A DNA stretch of 64,000 nucleotides from Paenibacillus durus ATCC 35681. GTDB taxonomy: Bacteria > Bacillota > Bacilli > Paenibacillales > Paenibacillaceae. The stretch spans positions 2,480,001 through 2,544,000 of the forward strand of contig NZ_CP011114.1 of NCBI RefSeq assembly GCF_000993825.1, in the 5' to 3' direction. Positions 33,161-40,457 of the stretch are shown here, in pieces; position 1 is the stretch's first letter; each line of letters starts with the position of its first letter. A program made the position numbers and the translations under genes. Under the pieces are notes generated by a model. It saw only the letters and a program-made list of their open reading frames with translations. It searched no databases and had not been told where the DNA came from.

Positions 33161-35293
33161 ATGAATAATGATAAAATTCGGTATCCAGATGGAGTTGACC
33201 ATACCCATTCTCACCATTCCCACCACTCTCATCTTATTAACGCTATCGATAATGATTACAAACATGGGCAGTTGGCTGAAAAAGACGCTCATTCAGGGCA
33301 TCATCGAAGTACAAATGAACATAGTGGTCACGTACATTCCGTCGACAAGCATGCCGGTCATGAAGTTGGACAATTCAAAAGACGTTTTTACATTTCCCTG
33401 GCTGTTACCGTCCCGATACTCATGTTGTCTCCGATGATTCAAATGTTCATTGGCGTAGACTGGCGTTTTCCATTCGACACATATCTCCTTTTTTTGCTTT
33501 CTTCCTTTGTGTTTTTTTATGGAGGTTCTCCGTTTTTAACGGGGGCTTACCACGAGCTGAGACAGAAGGCACCTGGAATGATGACATTAATTTCGCTTTC
33601 AATCGTCTTCGCGTACGGATATAGCTCACTGGTAGTAGCCGGACTAACCGACACCGATTTTTTCTGGGAACTTGTAACGCTGATTGACATTATGCTGCTC
33701 GGCCACTGGCTGGAGATGAAGTCCATTCTTGGCGCATCCCAGGCTTTAGAAGAGTTAGTGAAGTTAATTCCTTCCGAGGCTCATCTTGTTACAACTGACG
33801 GAGCGATCAGAGTAGTTGCAGTCTCTGAATTATTAACCGGGCAAACGATTTTAATTAAACCAGGTGAAAGAGTTCCGGTTGACGGCCTGATTGTAAAAGG
33901 ACAATCAACCGTTGATGAATCGATGCTCACAGGAGAGTCCATTCCAGTTGTAAAGGTGCCGGGCAATCGTGTCATTGGCGGTTCCGTTAACCAAGAAGGC
34001 GCATTAACGGTAACTGTAGAAAAGACGGGTGAGGAAGGTTATCTTTCGCAGGTTGTTTCTCTTATCAGGGAGGCGCAGGAATCGAAATCCAAGACGCAAA
34101 ATTTATCTGATCGCGCCGCCAAGTGGCTGTTTTATATCGCATTAATTGCCGGGATTGCGACTTTGTTCATCTGGTTATCTTTAGGATACAGCTTTGACTT
34201 TTCTATTCAGAGGATGGTTGCCGTCATGATCATCGCCTGTCCTCATGCTCTTGGTCTTGCTGTACCACTTGTCGTGTCCGCTTCCACTTCGATATCAGCA
34301 AGAAAAGGTCTGCTAATCCGGAATAGAACCGCATTTGAAGAAGCAAGAAATATGAATGCGATTGTATTTGATAAGACGGGAACGTTAACGCAGGGCGAAT
34401 TCGGCATTACGGATATTATAACGCAGCCGGGTTACGAAGAAACCAAAATCCTTATGTTGGTTGGAGCACTGGAAAGCCAATCCGAGCATCCAATCTCAAA
34501 AGGCATTGTCGCGGCAATCAAAAAGAAAGGGATACAGCCATCTTCACCGGATTCTTTTGAGGCATTGGTCGGACAAGGGCTTAAAGGACAAGTGGATGAT
34601 CATGAGGTGATGGTAGTAAGCCCCGGCTACATGCAGCAGAAGGGGATGATTTATCCGCTTGATCAATATCGTCGGCTGTCTTCGGAAGGTAAAACCGTTG
34701 TCTTTGTTCTGATTGATGGAGTCTTGGCCGGAATCATCGCATTGGCGGATCAGGTGAGAGACAGCGCCAAACAGGCGATTGATAGGTTAAAAGAACTTGG
34801 GGTTCGAGTGACAATGCTTACCGGCGACAACAAACAAGTTGCGGAAAGGGTCGGTAAAATCCTTGAATTGGATGAAGTTTACGCTGAAGTGCTGCCGCAT
34901 GAGAAAGCCAACAAAATCGCCGAAATCAAAAGCGGCGGATTACACGTGGCAATGACCGGGGACGGAGTAAATGATGCACCTGCTTTGGCAAAAGCGGATC
35001 TCGGCATCGCAGTGGGGGCAGGAACCGATGTGGCAATCGAAACCGCTGACATTATCTTGGTAAGGAGCGATCCGAGCGACGTCGTTTCCATTATTGAACT
35101 ATCGCGGAAGACATACCGTAAAATGGTGCAAAATCTGTGGTGGGCGACAGGGTATAATATTGTGGCAATCCCTCTAGCCGCTGGTGCTCTTTATGGGGCT
35201 GGAATATTATTAAGTCCGGCTGTCGGGGCAGTACTTATGTCTTTAAGTACCATTATTGTCGCCATTAACGCTAAACTGTTGAAGGTGAACTAA
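33161..35293 (+). CDS. copB: P1B-type (CopB-like) copper/silver-transporting ATPase
   Basis: Membrane pump with a His-rich N-terminus (many His-x-His repeats in residues about 13-70) instead of a CxxC metal-binding domain. Motifs in order: TGES (actuator), the membrane metal-site motif CPH in [13 protein letters not shown], which is the P1B-3 CopB signature rather than CPC, the phosphorylation site DKTGTLT, the TGDN hinge, and [16 protein letters not shown]. About eight hydrophobic segments fit the P1B topology. The gene is visibly more AT-rich than its neighbours, which suggests horizontal acquisition. A promoter lies at 33058-33086, a terminator at 35362-35402. No copY or csoR gene is adjacent. 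Confidence 0.92.
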   Translation: MNNDKIRYPDGVDHTHSHHSHHSHLINAIDNDYKHGQLAEKDAHSGHHRSTNEHSGHVHSVDKHAGHEVGQFKRRFYISLAVTVPILMLSPMIQMFIGVDWRFPFDTYLLFLLSSFVFFYGGSPFLTGAYHELRQKAPGMMTLISLSIVFAYGYSSLVVAGLTDTDFFWELVTLIDIMLLGHWLEMKSILGASQALEELVKLIPSEAHLVTTDGAIRVVAVSELLTGQTILIKPGERVPVDGLIVKGQSTVDESMLTGESIPVVKVPGNRVIGGSVNQEGALTVTVEKTGEEGYLSQVVSLIREAQESKSKTQNLSDRAAKWLFYIALIAGIATLFIWLSLGYSFDFSIQRMVAVMIIACPHALGLAVPLVVSASTSISARKGLLIRNRTAFEEARNMNAIVFDKTGTLTQGEFGITDIITQPGYEETKILMLVGALESQSEHPISKGIVAAIKKKGIQPSSPDSFEALVGQGLKGQVDDHEVMVVSPGYMQQKGMIYPLDQYRRLSSEGKTVVFVLIDGVLAGIIALADQVRDSAKQAIDRLKELGVRVTMLTGDNKQVAERVGKILELDEVYAEVLPHEKANKIAEIKSGGLHVAMTGDGVNDAPALAKADLGIAVGAGTDVAIETADIILVRSDPSDVVSIIELSRKTYRKMVQNLWWATGYNIVAIPLAAGALYGAGILLSPAVGAVLMSLSTIIVAINAKLLKVN

Positions 35294-35361
35294 GATTCTG
35301 ATTCCCGCTGTACGGGTTACACAACAAAATCAATCATTGGCCAACTTAGAGACGAAATAAA

Positions 35362-35402
35362 CTGCCGTTCAAACGAAAGTTTAATTGAGCGGCAGCTTTT
35401 TT
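35362..35402. terminator. Terminator between copB and the nitrogenase-like operon
   Basis: CTGCCG-TTCAA pairs with TTGA-GCGGCAG (35362-35395), followed by a T6 run on the plus strand. On the minus strand it is followed by TTTATTT, so it may serve both convergent units. Confidence 0.8.
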
Positions 35403-35461
35403 ACCTCGTTGATCTTTCAGTACCGGGCGCTCTCTAACATTTCAATAAAATACTTGAATGA

Positions 35462-36787
35462 TTAACGGTACGTGCCCAATACACGGTCATAGATATCCTC
35501 GATCAGCCGCAAACCGCCGTTATAACCTGCATAGCCGCAGTTCAATACCAGCCGGTAGGTGATCGGAACGCTGACTGGAAGCAGATCGGCACCGATATCG
35601 ACAGCCAGGTCGCGCTCCCAGCCGCTTCCGAGAATCAACGCACGCTGCTTCGGATTTGTCTTCCTGATATTCTCCTGAATCTCCCCGCCGTCCACCGAGA
35701 ATTCCACATTCGCCGACCTCCTGTCGGAGATGCGCCGGAACTGCTCGCGGATTCCTTCGCGGTACTGTTCGGGAGTATCGTCAATAATGTATTGAACCTC
35801 CGCCGGAATAATGCCCAGCTCATTTAGCAAATATTTGGAGAAGCCTACGGCATAAGTCGCATCAAGGATCGTGTAGAATACGCGCGGGATGCCGTAACGG
35901 AACTCTAGCATGAAATCGGCTGTACGCTCGATATGCGTATAGAATTTACGCTCTTCGTCCGTGATGAATTTCTCGGCCTTTTCACGGTCAATGCTGGCGC
36001 CGAATGCCGCAACCTCCCGCAAAAAGCGGCTGGTCTCCACTCCTCCCACCGGCAAATAGGGAAAATGGTAAAACGGCGTACCATATTTCCGCTTGAGCAG
36101 CTTGGCGCTTTTCAGTCCCGGCCAGGCGGATACGACAATATTGAATTCGGCCTGCGGAACAGTCAGCCATTCGGATACGCCGCCCGATTCGGGCCCGAAG
36201 AGAATATTCGGCGTAAGACCGATGCCTGTCAGCAGCCGCTTAATTTCTTGCAGGTTGCCGATCCAGTAAGGGTCCTGATATGGAACGGAGGCAAAAACAT
36301 TAACCAGTCCGGGTATCACTTCACCTTTAGCGGGCGCATACCGGTCGACATATTGGTCGACAATCGCCTTGATAATGAGGTCATGGCTGACATAGTTATT
36401 GCTCTTGAAGCCCCCGGTCTCCGCGAACACAATCGGCTTGCCGAGATTTTGAAATTCACGGGTCACCTGGCCGACATCGTCACCGACAATATCGGAGGTG
36501 CAGCCGGTGAGCACGACGTAAAGGTCTGCGTCGATGACTTTGAACGCACCGTCAATGACACCCTTCAGCTTTTTTTCGCCGCCAAATACGACTTCGGATT
36601 CGCTCGAATTGGTGCAGGGGATCGTGCTTCCTCCCGCATAGCCCTCCCCTTGACCGAGCAGGCCGTGAATTTTGGTGCTGCAGCCCGGTCCTGCATGGAC
36701 GATCGGCACAGCCCGCTGGATTGCGATGACCGTCTGCTGAACGCCCAGCGCACAGGAATACCTTGGCTGTTCAATAAGCTTCGACAT
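35462..36787 (-). CDS. Nitrogenase-like component 1, beta (K-type) subunit
   Basis: Homologue of NifK/AnfK/VnfK without the long N-terminal arm of NifK: the first cluster Cys is at residue 12. The three beta-side P-cluster cysteines are present as RYSCALGVQQ, VHAGPGCSTK and LTGCTSDIVGDD. FGGEKKLKGVI follows the second. The C-terminus LNCGYAGYNGGLRLIEDI is a general component-1 signature. Its start lies 17 nt inside the end of the D-type gene and its ribosome binding site (GGGAGG) is in that gene, so expression is coupled. No nifH, nifB, nifE or nifN is in the window. With the D-type subunit and the O-acetylhomoserine sulfhydrylase upstream it fits a nitrogenase-like reductase, perhaps of the methylthio-alkane reductase type. 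Substrate is inference only. Confidence 0.8.
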   Translation of the reverse strand: MSKLIEQPRYSCALGVQQTVIAIQRAVPIVHAGPGCSTKIHGLLGQGEGYAGGSTIPCTNSSESEVVFGGEKKLKGVIDGAFKVIDADLYVVLTGCTSDIVGDDVGQVTREFQNLGKPIVFAETGGFKSNNYVSHDLIIKAIVDQYVDRYAPAKGEVIPGLVNVFASVPYQDPYWIGNLQEIKRLLTGIGLTPNILFGPESGGVSEWLTVPQAEFNIVVSAWPGLKSAKLLKRKYGTPFYHFPYLPVGGVETSRFLREVAAFGASIDREKAEKFITDEERKFYTHIERTADFMLEFRYGIPRVFYTILDATYAVGFSKYLLNELGIIPAEVQYIIDDTPEQYREGIREQFRRISDRRSANVEFSVDGGEIQENIRKTNPKQRALILGSGWERDLAVDIGADLLPVSVPITYRLVLNCGYAGYNGGLRLIEDIYDRVLGTYR

Positions 36788-38252
36788 GAGTATTGCCTCC
36801 CAAAAAAGTGTATGGATCTTGCTCCAGCCACCATTTGGTGTAAGGCATGGAACTATGTTTTGCCAAGTTGGTCACAAACTCCCGGTTATCAAGCGTCTCC
36901 AGGATGCGTTCCGCATAATTAAGCAACCCCTGGTATCCCCAGCTAAAATGTTCGTCCCCGATCAGCAGAGTGGGAATGCCAAGCTTGGCGCCCCAGAGAG
37001 TCATTCCTCCATGACGGGCGATCATCAAGTCCGGACGGACGCGGTTCAGAATATTGACCAGTTCGTAGGCTTGCTTGTTGCAGACGTTATATCCCTTAAT
37101 GTCTCCATAGGTCTTGACCGTGTGATCCAGCATATCCGCCGCGGTGCTTTCATTGTCGTAAATGGGGTCATGATGGAAAATAGCCGCGCCCTGCACTTCG
37201 ATTCCCAGTTCACGCAGCAGAGCGATCAGGGCATGGCCGTGGGCTGAGCCCGCAGTCAAATAGCACGTAGTGCCTGTAAGCTTAGCCCGGTACTCCTCCA
37301 GCTTCGGCAGGACAGCCGCTCTCTCCTCGCGGATAATTTCCTCAATCTCGTCTTCACGGTCCAGAACGCGTCCCAGCTCGCGCATCCAGGCATCCGTTCC
37401 TGCTATACCGTAAGCCATTGGAGCCTTGATCTCCGGCACTCCGTACACTTGTTCCAGCGCGGCTCCCATATACGTTCCCAGCGTCGGGCAAATCTGAATC
37501 GTGGCCGCAGCCTCGGAAATGGTTTCCAGCTGGCTTACGGTAGAGAAGGGAACAACATAGTTCGCTTCGTAGCCCAGACGGTTCAGCAGCTTCGAGAAGA
37601 CATCACTGCCCCAGAAATTGATGATATTCACTTTGTTCGTCCGCTTCTGCGGAGGCTTCACAATTTTGCGCACAATCGAGTGATAGGCGGCGTCGAAGCC
37701 GGAGGTCCAAATTTTGGATCTGAAGCCCTCGCAGACGCAGTTTACGACGGGTATCCCAAGTTCATTCGTCATTCGGTCCGTGACGCTTTCCACATCTTCA
37801 CCTATGATCCCCGAGGCGCAGGATGTGGTAACGAAGATGGCATTCGGCTTTACTCTGTCATACGCGAGGCGGATCGTCTTCTCCAGCTTGGATAAAGCGC
37901 CGAAGACCGTATCCATCTCCTCGATATTGGTATTAAAATATCTGCCGATGGCCGGCGGAAGATCTCGCTCCATTTGGCCGACGCGATACACGAAATTAAA
38001 GCCGAAGAAATCCCCGGCGCAGCCGACAGGCGCATGGTTGACCATCGCTGCATCCCGAATCATGGATAATTGGCAAAAAGCATTTCCTGAACTGCAGCCC
38101 ATGCATTGGCTGAAAGAACGGGTGCCGTCCTTCAGGCAGCCGCTGTTGGAGCAGTTGACCAGGTCTCCCGCTGTTCCGGCAAAACCCGTAATCGAACCCA
38201 AACGTTTCTCGCGGATCGGGACCTCGGTCAGATTCAAATTCACTTTTGGCAT
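36771..38252 (-). CDS. Nitrogenase-like component 1, alpha (D-type) subunit
   Basis: Homologue of NifD. P-cluster ligands: a Cys among C50/C53 (aligned with NifD Cys62), HAPVGC at residue 78 (NifD Cys88) and TTSCASGIIGEDVESV (NifD Cys154). The FeMo-cofactor Cys ligand (NifD Cys275) aligns with IQICPTLGTY. Around the His442 ligand the text is DEHFSWGYQG: a His is present but one residue away from the NifD position, so a different cofactor geometry is possible. The first 60 residues carry extra cysteines (34, 39, 50, 53, 60), more than NifD has. The REKRLGSI motif at the N-terminus is shared by the D/E families. It overlaps the K-type gene. ATG at 38252 has GGGGAGAAGG upstream. Confidence 0.8.
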   Translation of the reverse strand: MPKVNLNLTEVPIREKRLGSITGFAGTAGDLVNCSNSGCLKDGTRSFSQCMGCSSGNAFCQLSMIRDAAMVNHAPVGCAGDFFGFNFVYRVGQMERDLPPAIGRYFNTNIEEMDTVFGALSKLEKTIRLAYDRVKPNAIFVTTSCASGIIGEDVESVTDRMTNELGIPVVNCVCEGFRSKIWTSGFDAAYHSIVRKIVKPPQKRTNKVNIINFWGSDVFSKLLNRLGYEANYVVPFSTVSQLETISEAAATIQICPTLGTYMGAALEQVYGVPEIKAPMAYGIAGTDAWMRELGRVLDREDEIEEIIREERAAVLPKLEEYRAKLTGTTCYLTAGSAHGHALIALLRELGIEVQGAAIFHHDPIYDNESTAADMLDHTVKTYGDIKGYNVCNKQAYELVNILNRVRPDLMIARHGGMTLWGAKLGIPTLLIGDEHFSWGYQGLLNYAERILETLDNREFVTNLAKHSSMPYTKWWLEQDPYTFLGGNTHVEAY

Positions 38253-38364
38253 GTCCTTCTCCCCTTTTACGTTTATAAAATAATATGGATGAATCGGATA
38301 GAATCCGGACTGATTCTACTGTGGGGACGCTCCACGTCCACGCTGATAACCTCTATGATCGACG

Positions 38365-39684
38365 CTACACCAATGTCTCAACAAAAGCCTGCTCGAACGC
38401 CTGCTCCAGATCTGCGATTAAATCCTCGGCATCTTCGAGACCAATGGACAGGCGGACCGTTTCAGGCTTGATGCCGGCAAACGCCTGTTCTTCGGGGTTA
38501 AGCTCGCCATGCGTCGTTTTCGGCGAATTGATAATGAGCGAGCGGGCGTCACCCACATTTGCATGATAGCTGAACAGCTTCACCGAATTCAGAAAAGTCT
38601 TGAGCTGCTCCTCATTTCCCTTAAAGCCAAAGGAGAAAATAGAACTGGCGCCTTTTGGAAAATATTTGTCAGCCAAGGCTTTGTATGCATTGCCTTCTGC
38701 GGCGGGATGGCTGACCCAGCTTACTCTGTCGTTGCTTTGCAGATACTGCACGATTTTCAGCGCGTTGGAAATCTGCTTGTCAATCCGCTCAGATAATGTT
38801 ACAAGTCCCTGAATCAGCAGGAAGGCATCGAACGGGCTGAGAGACGCCCCAAAATAAGCGAGGTAGCTAAGCCGTACTCTTGTCGTAAACGGCGCATTCG
38901 GGAAGACCTCAAGAATGCTGCGCTCGCGTCCTGTCGCCTGATCCCGCAGCAGATACTGCGGCTCTTCAAAATGCGGGAATTTGCCATTACTCCAGTTAAA
39001 CTTACCGTTCTCCACAATGACTCCGCCAAGCGTTGTGCCATGCCCGCCGATCGCCTTGGTCGCCGAGTAAATGATGATGTCCGCTCCATGGGCGAAGGAA
39101 TCGAACAGATACGGGGTTCCAAAAGTATTGTCAATAACTAACGGAATCCCGTTGTCATGCGCAATTTCGGCAATGGCTTCTACATCCAGGATGGTTGCGT
39201 TCGGGTTGCTGATACTCTCGATCAGTATCGCTTTGGTATCCGGCCCTATGGCCCGCCGGAAGGTTTCCGGATCATCCGAGTTCTCCACAAAATCGACATG
39301 CACATTGAATTTAGGGAACAGATGCTTGATAGCGTCGAAAGTTCCCCCGTACAGTCTAGGTGTTGTTAATATTCTTCCGCCGCCCTCAGCCAGGTTGAGC
39401 AGAGTATAAGCGACAGCGGCCATTCCGGAAGCGACGGCAACAGCGCCGGTTCCTTTATCCAGAGCGGTCAACCGCTCCTCAAGCACGGCTACGGTCGGAT
39501 TACCGATCCGGGTATACAGGAAGCCCGCTTCCTCCAGGCCGAACAATTTTTCCGCTCGTTCCACGCCGCCTAAATCGTAAGAAGCCGTCTGATAAATCGG
39601 CACGGCCACCGAATAATTATGCTCGCTGGACTCATAGCCGGCTCTTACCTTCAATGTATCAAAGCCCAATTGTTTCTCACTCAT
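38365..39684 (-). CDS. O-acetylhomoserine sulfhydrylase (PLP enzyme)
   Basis: PLP-dependent Cys/Met-metabolism enzyme, 439 aa, the length of O-acetylhomoserine sulfhydrylases rather than cystathionine synthases (about 380). Diagnostic blocks: VAVPIYQTASYDLG, YTRIGNPTVAVLEERL, DNTFGTPYLF and the PLP lysine in IIYSATKAIGGHGT. This enzyme makes homocysteine from sulfide, or methionine directly from methanethiol, and O-acetylhomoserine. It lies between the cofactor-binding gene and the nitrogenase-like genes in one operon, spaced 40 nt and 112 nt from them, which is the strongest hint that the nitrogenase-like enzyme feeds sulfur assimilation. GAGGGA precedes the ATG. Confidence 0.9.
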   Translation of the reverse strand: MSEKQLGFDTLKVRAGYESSEHNYSVAVPIYQTASYDLGGVERAEKLFGLEEAGFLYTRIGNPTVAVLEERLTALDKGTGAVAVASGMAAVAYTLLNLAEGGGRILTTPRLYGGTFDAIKHLFPKFNVHVDFVENSDDPETFRRAIGPDTKAILIESISNPNATILDVEAIAEIAHDNGIPLVIDNTFGTPYLFDSFAHGADIIIYSATKAIGGHGTTLGGVIVENGKFNWSNGKFPHFEEPQYLLRDQATGRERSILEVFPNAPFTTRVRLSYLAYFGASLSPFDAFLLIQGLVTLSERIDKQISNALKIVQYLQSNDRVSWVSHPAAEGNAYKALADKYFPKGASSIFSFGFKGNEEQLKTFLNSVKLFSYHANVGDARSLIINSPKTTHGELNPEEQAFAGIKPETVRLSIGLEDAEDLIADLEQAFEQAFVETLV

Positions 39685-39724
39685 ACAGATCCCTCTTTTC
39701 AGATGATTATTATTTGATCAAGCC

Positions 39725-40075
39725 TTACTGTAAAATAGCTCCACGGCCTGAATGAAGAAAGGAAATCAGCCGGGTCAATGCCTTTTCAATGGGGGCTTCG
39801 ACTGCCAGAGCCGTAATTCCCACATTGTGAAGCACCGCCGTGGCACCACGACCAATCTGGCTAACAAGTACATACGAACAATCCGTTAGCGCTTCGGCTA
39901 CTGCCTCCAGACGGCTTTGCTCATGTCCTTGACTGCTTGCAGGATTGCCAATTTCCCTGATTCCGGTCTGTGAATAGAATCCTTCGTCATCCACTTCGTA
40001 AATTAAAAACCGGTCGCTCCGGCCAAAATGCTGGTTTACGTTAACACCATCCGAACTACCGACAGCCACTTTCAT
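39725..40075 (-). CDS. NifX/NafY-like dinitrogenase cofactor-binding protein
   Basis: Small protein (116 aa) of the dinitrogenase iron-molybdenum cofactor family (NifX, NafY, C-terminus of NifB). It starts MKVAVGSSDGVNVNQHFGRS, the signature of that fold, and continues DRFLIYEVDDEG and VLVSQIGRGATAVLHNVGI. It could bind or transfer a nitrogenase-type cluster. Start at 40075 is chosen from the family's invariant N-terminus and GGAAGGAGAAGG upstream; a longer reading to 40174 is rejected. It is the first gene of the operon, followed by the sulfhydrylase and the D- and K-type subunits. Confidence 0.85.
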   Translation of the reverse strand: MKVAVGSSDGVNVNQHFGRSDRFLIYEVDDEGFYSQTGIREIGNPASSQGHEQSRLEAVAEALTDCSYVLVSQIGRGATAVLHNVGITALAVEAPIEKALTRLISFLHSGRGAILQ

Positions 40076-40202
40076 TTCATCCCTTCTCCTTCCGAAAAAC
40101 TGCGACAAGAGCGCTGCTCCGCCAGGTATACCCCGTTTATTTCCTTCTACTTCAAGAAGGCATGCTCTACGCAAGTACGGCTCTAATAATTTATGAGCGG
40201 GG

Positions 40203-40218
40203 TGTGACTTATTTCACA
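40203..40218. promoter_or_regulatory. Fnr/CRP-type box upstream of the nitrogenase-like operon
   Basis: TGTGACTTATTTCACA is a perfect TGTGA-N6-TCACA site, the consensus of Bacillus-type Fnr. It lies about 130 nt before the first gene of the operon (39725-40075) and overlaps a possible -35 region of a minus-strand promoter whose -10 could be TAAATT at 40193-40188. A Rex site (TTGTGAA-N4-TTCACAA) fits less well. It suggests oxygen-responsive control. Confidence 0.65.
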
Positions 40219-40235
40219 ATGATGACCAACAGAAA

Positions 40236-40273
40236 AGGCCGGACCTATCCTGTTATCAGGAAGTATCCGGCCT
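40236..40273 (-). terminator. Second terminator-like hairpin after the por genes
   Basis: AGGCCGGA pairs with TCCGGCCT, with an inner TCCTG/CAGGA stem, and TTTT follows on the minus strand. It isolates the upstream por operon from the nitrogenase-like operon. Confidence 0.6.
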
Positions 40274-40387
40274 GCGGTTAACCGCTCAGCTCAATCTCTT
40301 AAATACCAATTGTTTTACTATGTTTTAATATACCGATTAGTGCTGAAAAATTCAATCCCTGAAACGTGAATATAGTGTGATCATTTC

Positions 40388-40432
40388 GGAGAAAAAACAA
40401 AGCAGCAAGCCTCCAACAATGGAGACTTGCTG
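40388..40432 (-). terminator. Intrinsic terminator of the por operon
   Basis: AGCAGCAAG-CTCC pairs with GGAG-CTTGCTGCT (40399-40432), with TTTGTTTTTT following on the minus strand. It lies 26 nt beyond the porAB stop. Confidence 0.9.
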
Positions 40433-40457
40433 CTATTTTCAAGCGATCCAGCGGATC

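Noticed and set aside
35462..38252. Calling the D/K pair canonical nifDK (N2 fixation)
   Set aside because: No nifH, nifE, nifN or nifB in the window, the K-type protein lacks the NifK N-terminal arm, the D-type has a shifted His and extra cysteines, and the operon partner is a sulfur-assimilation enzyme.
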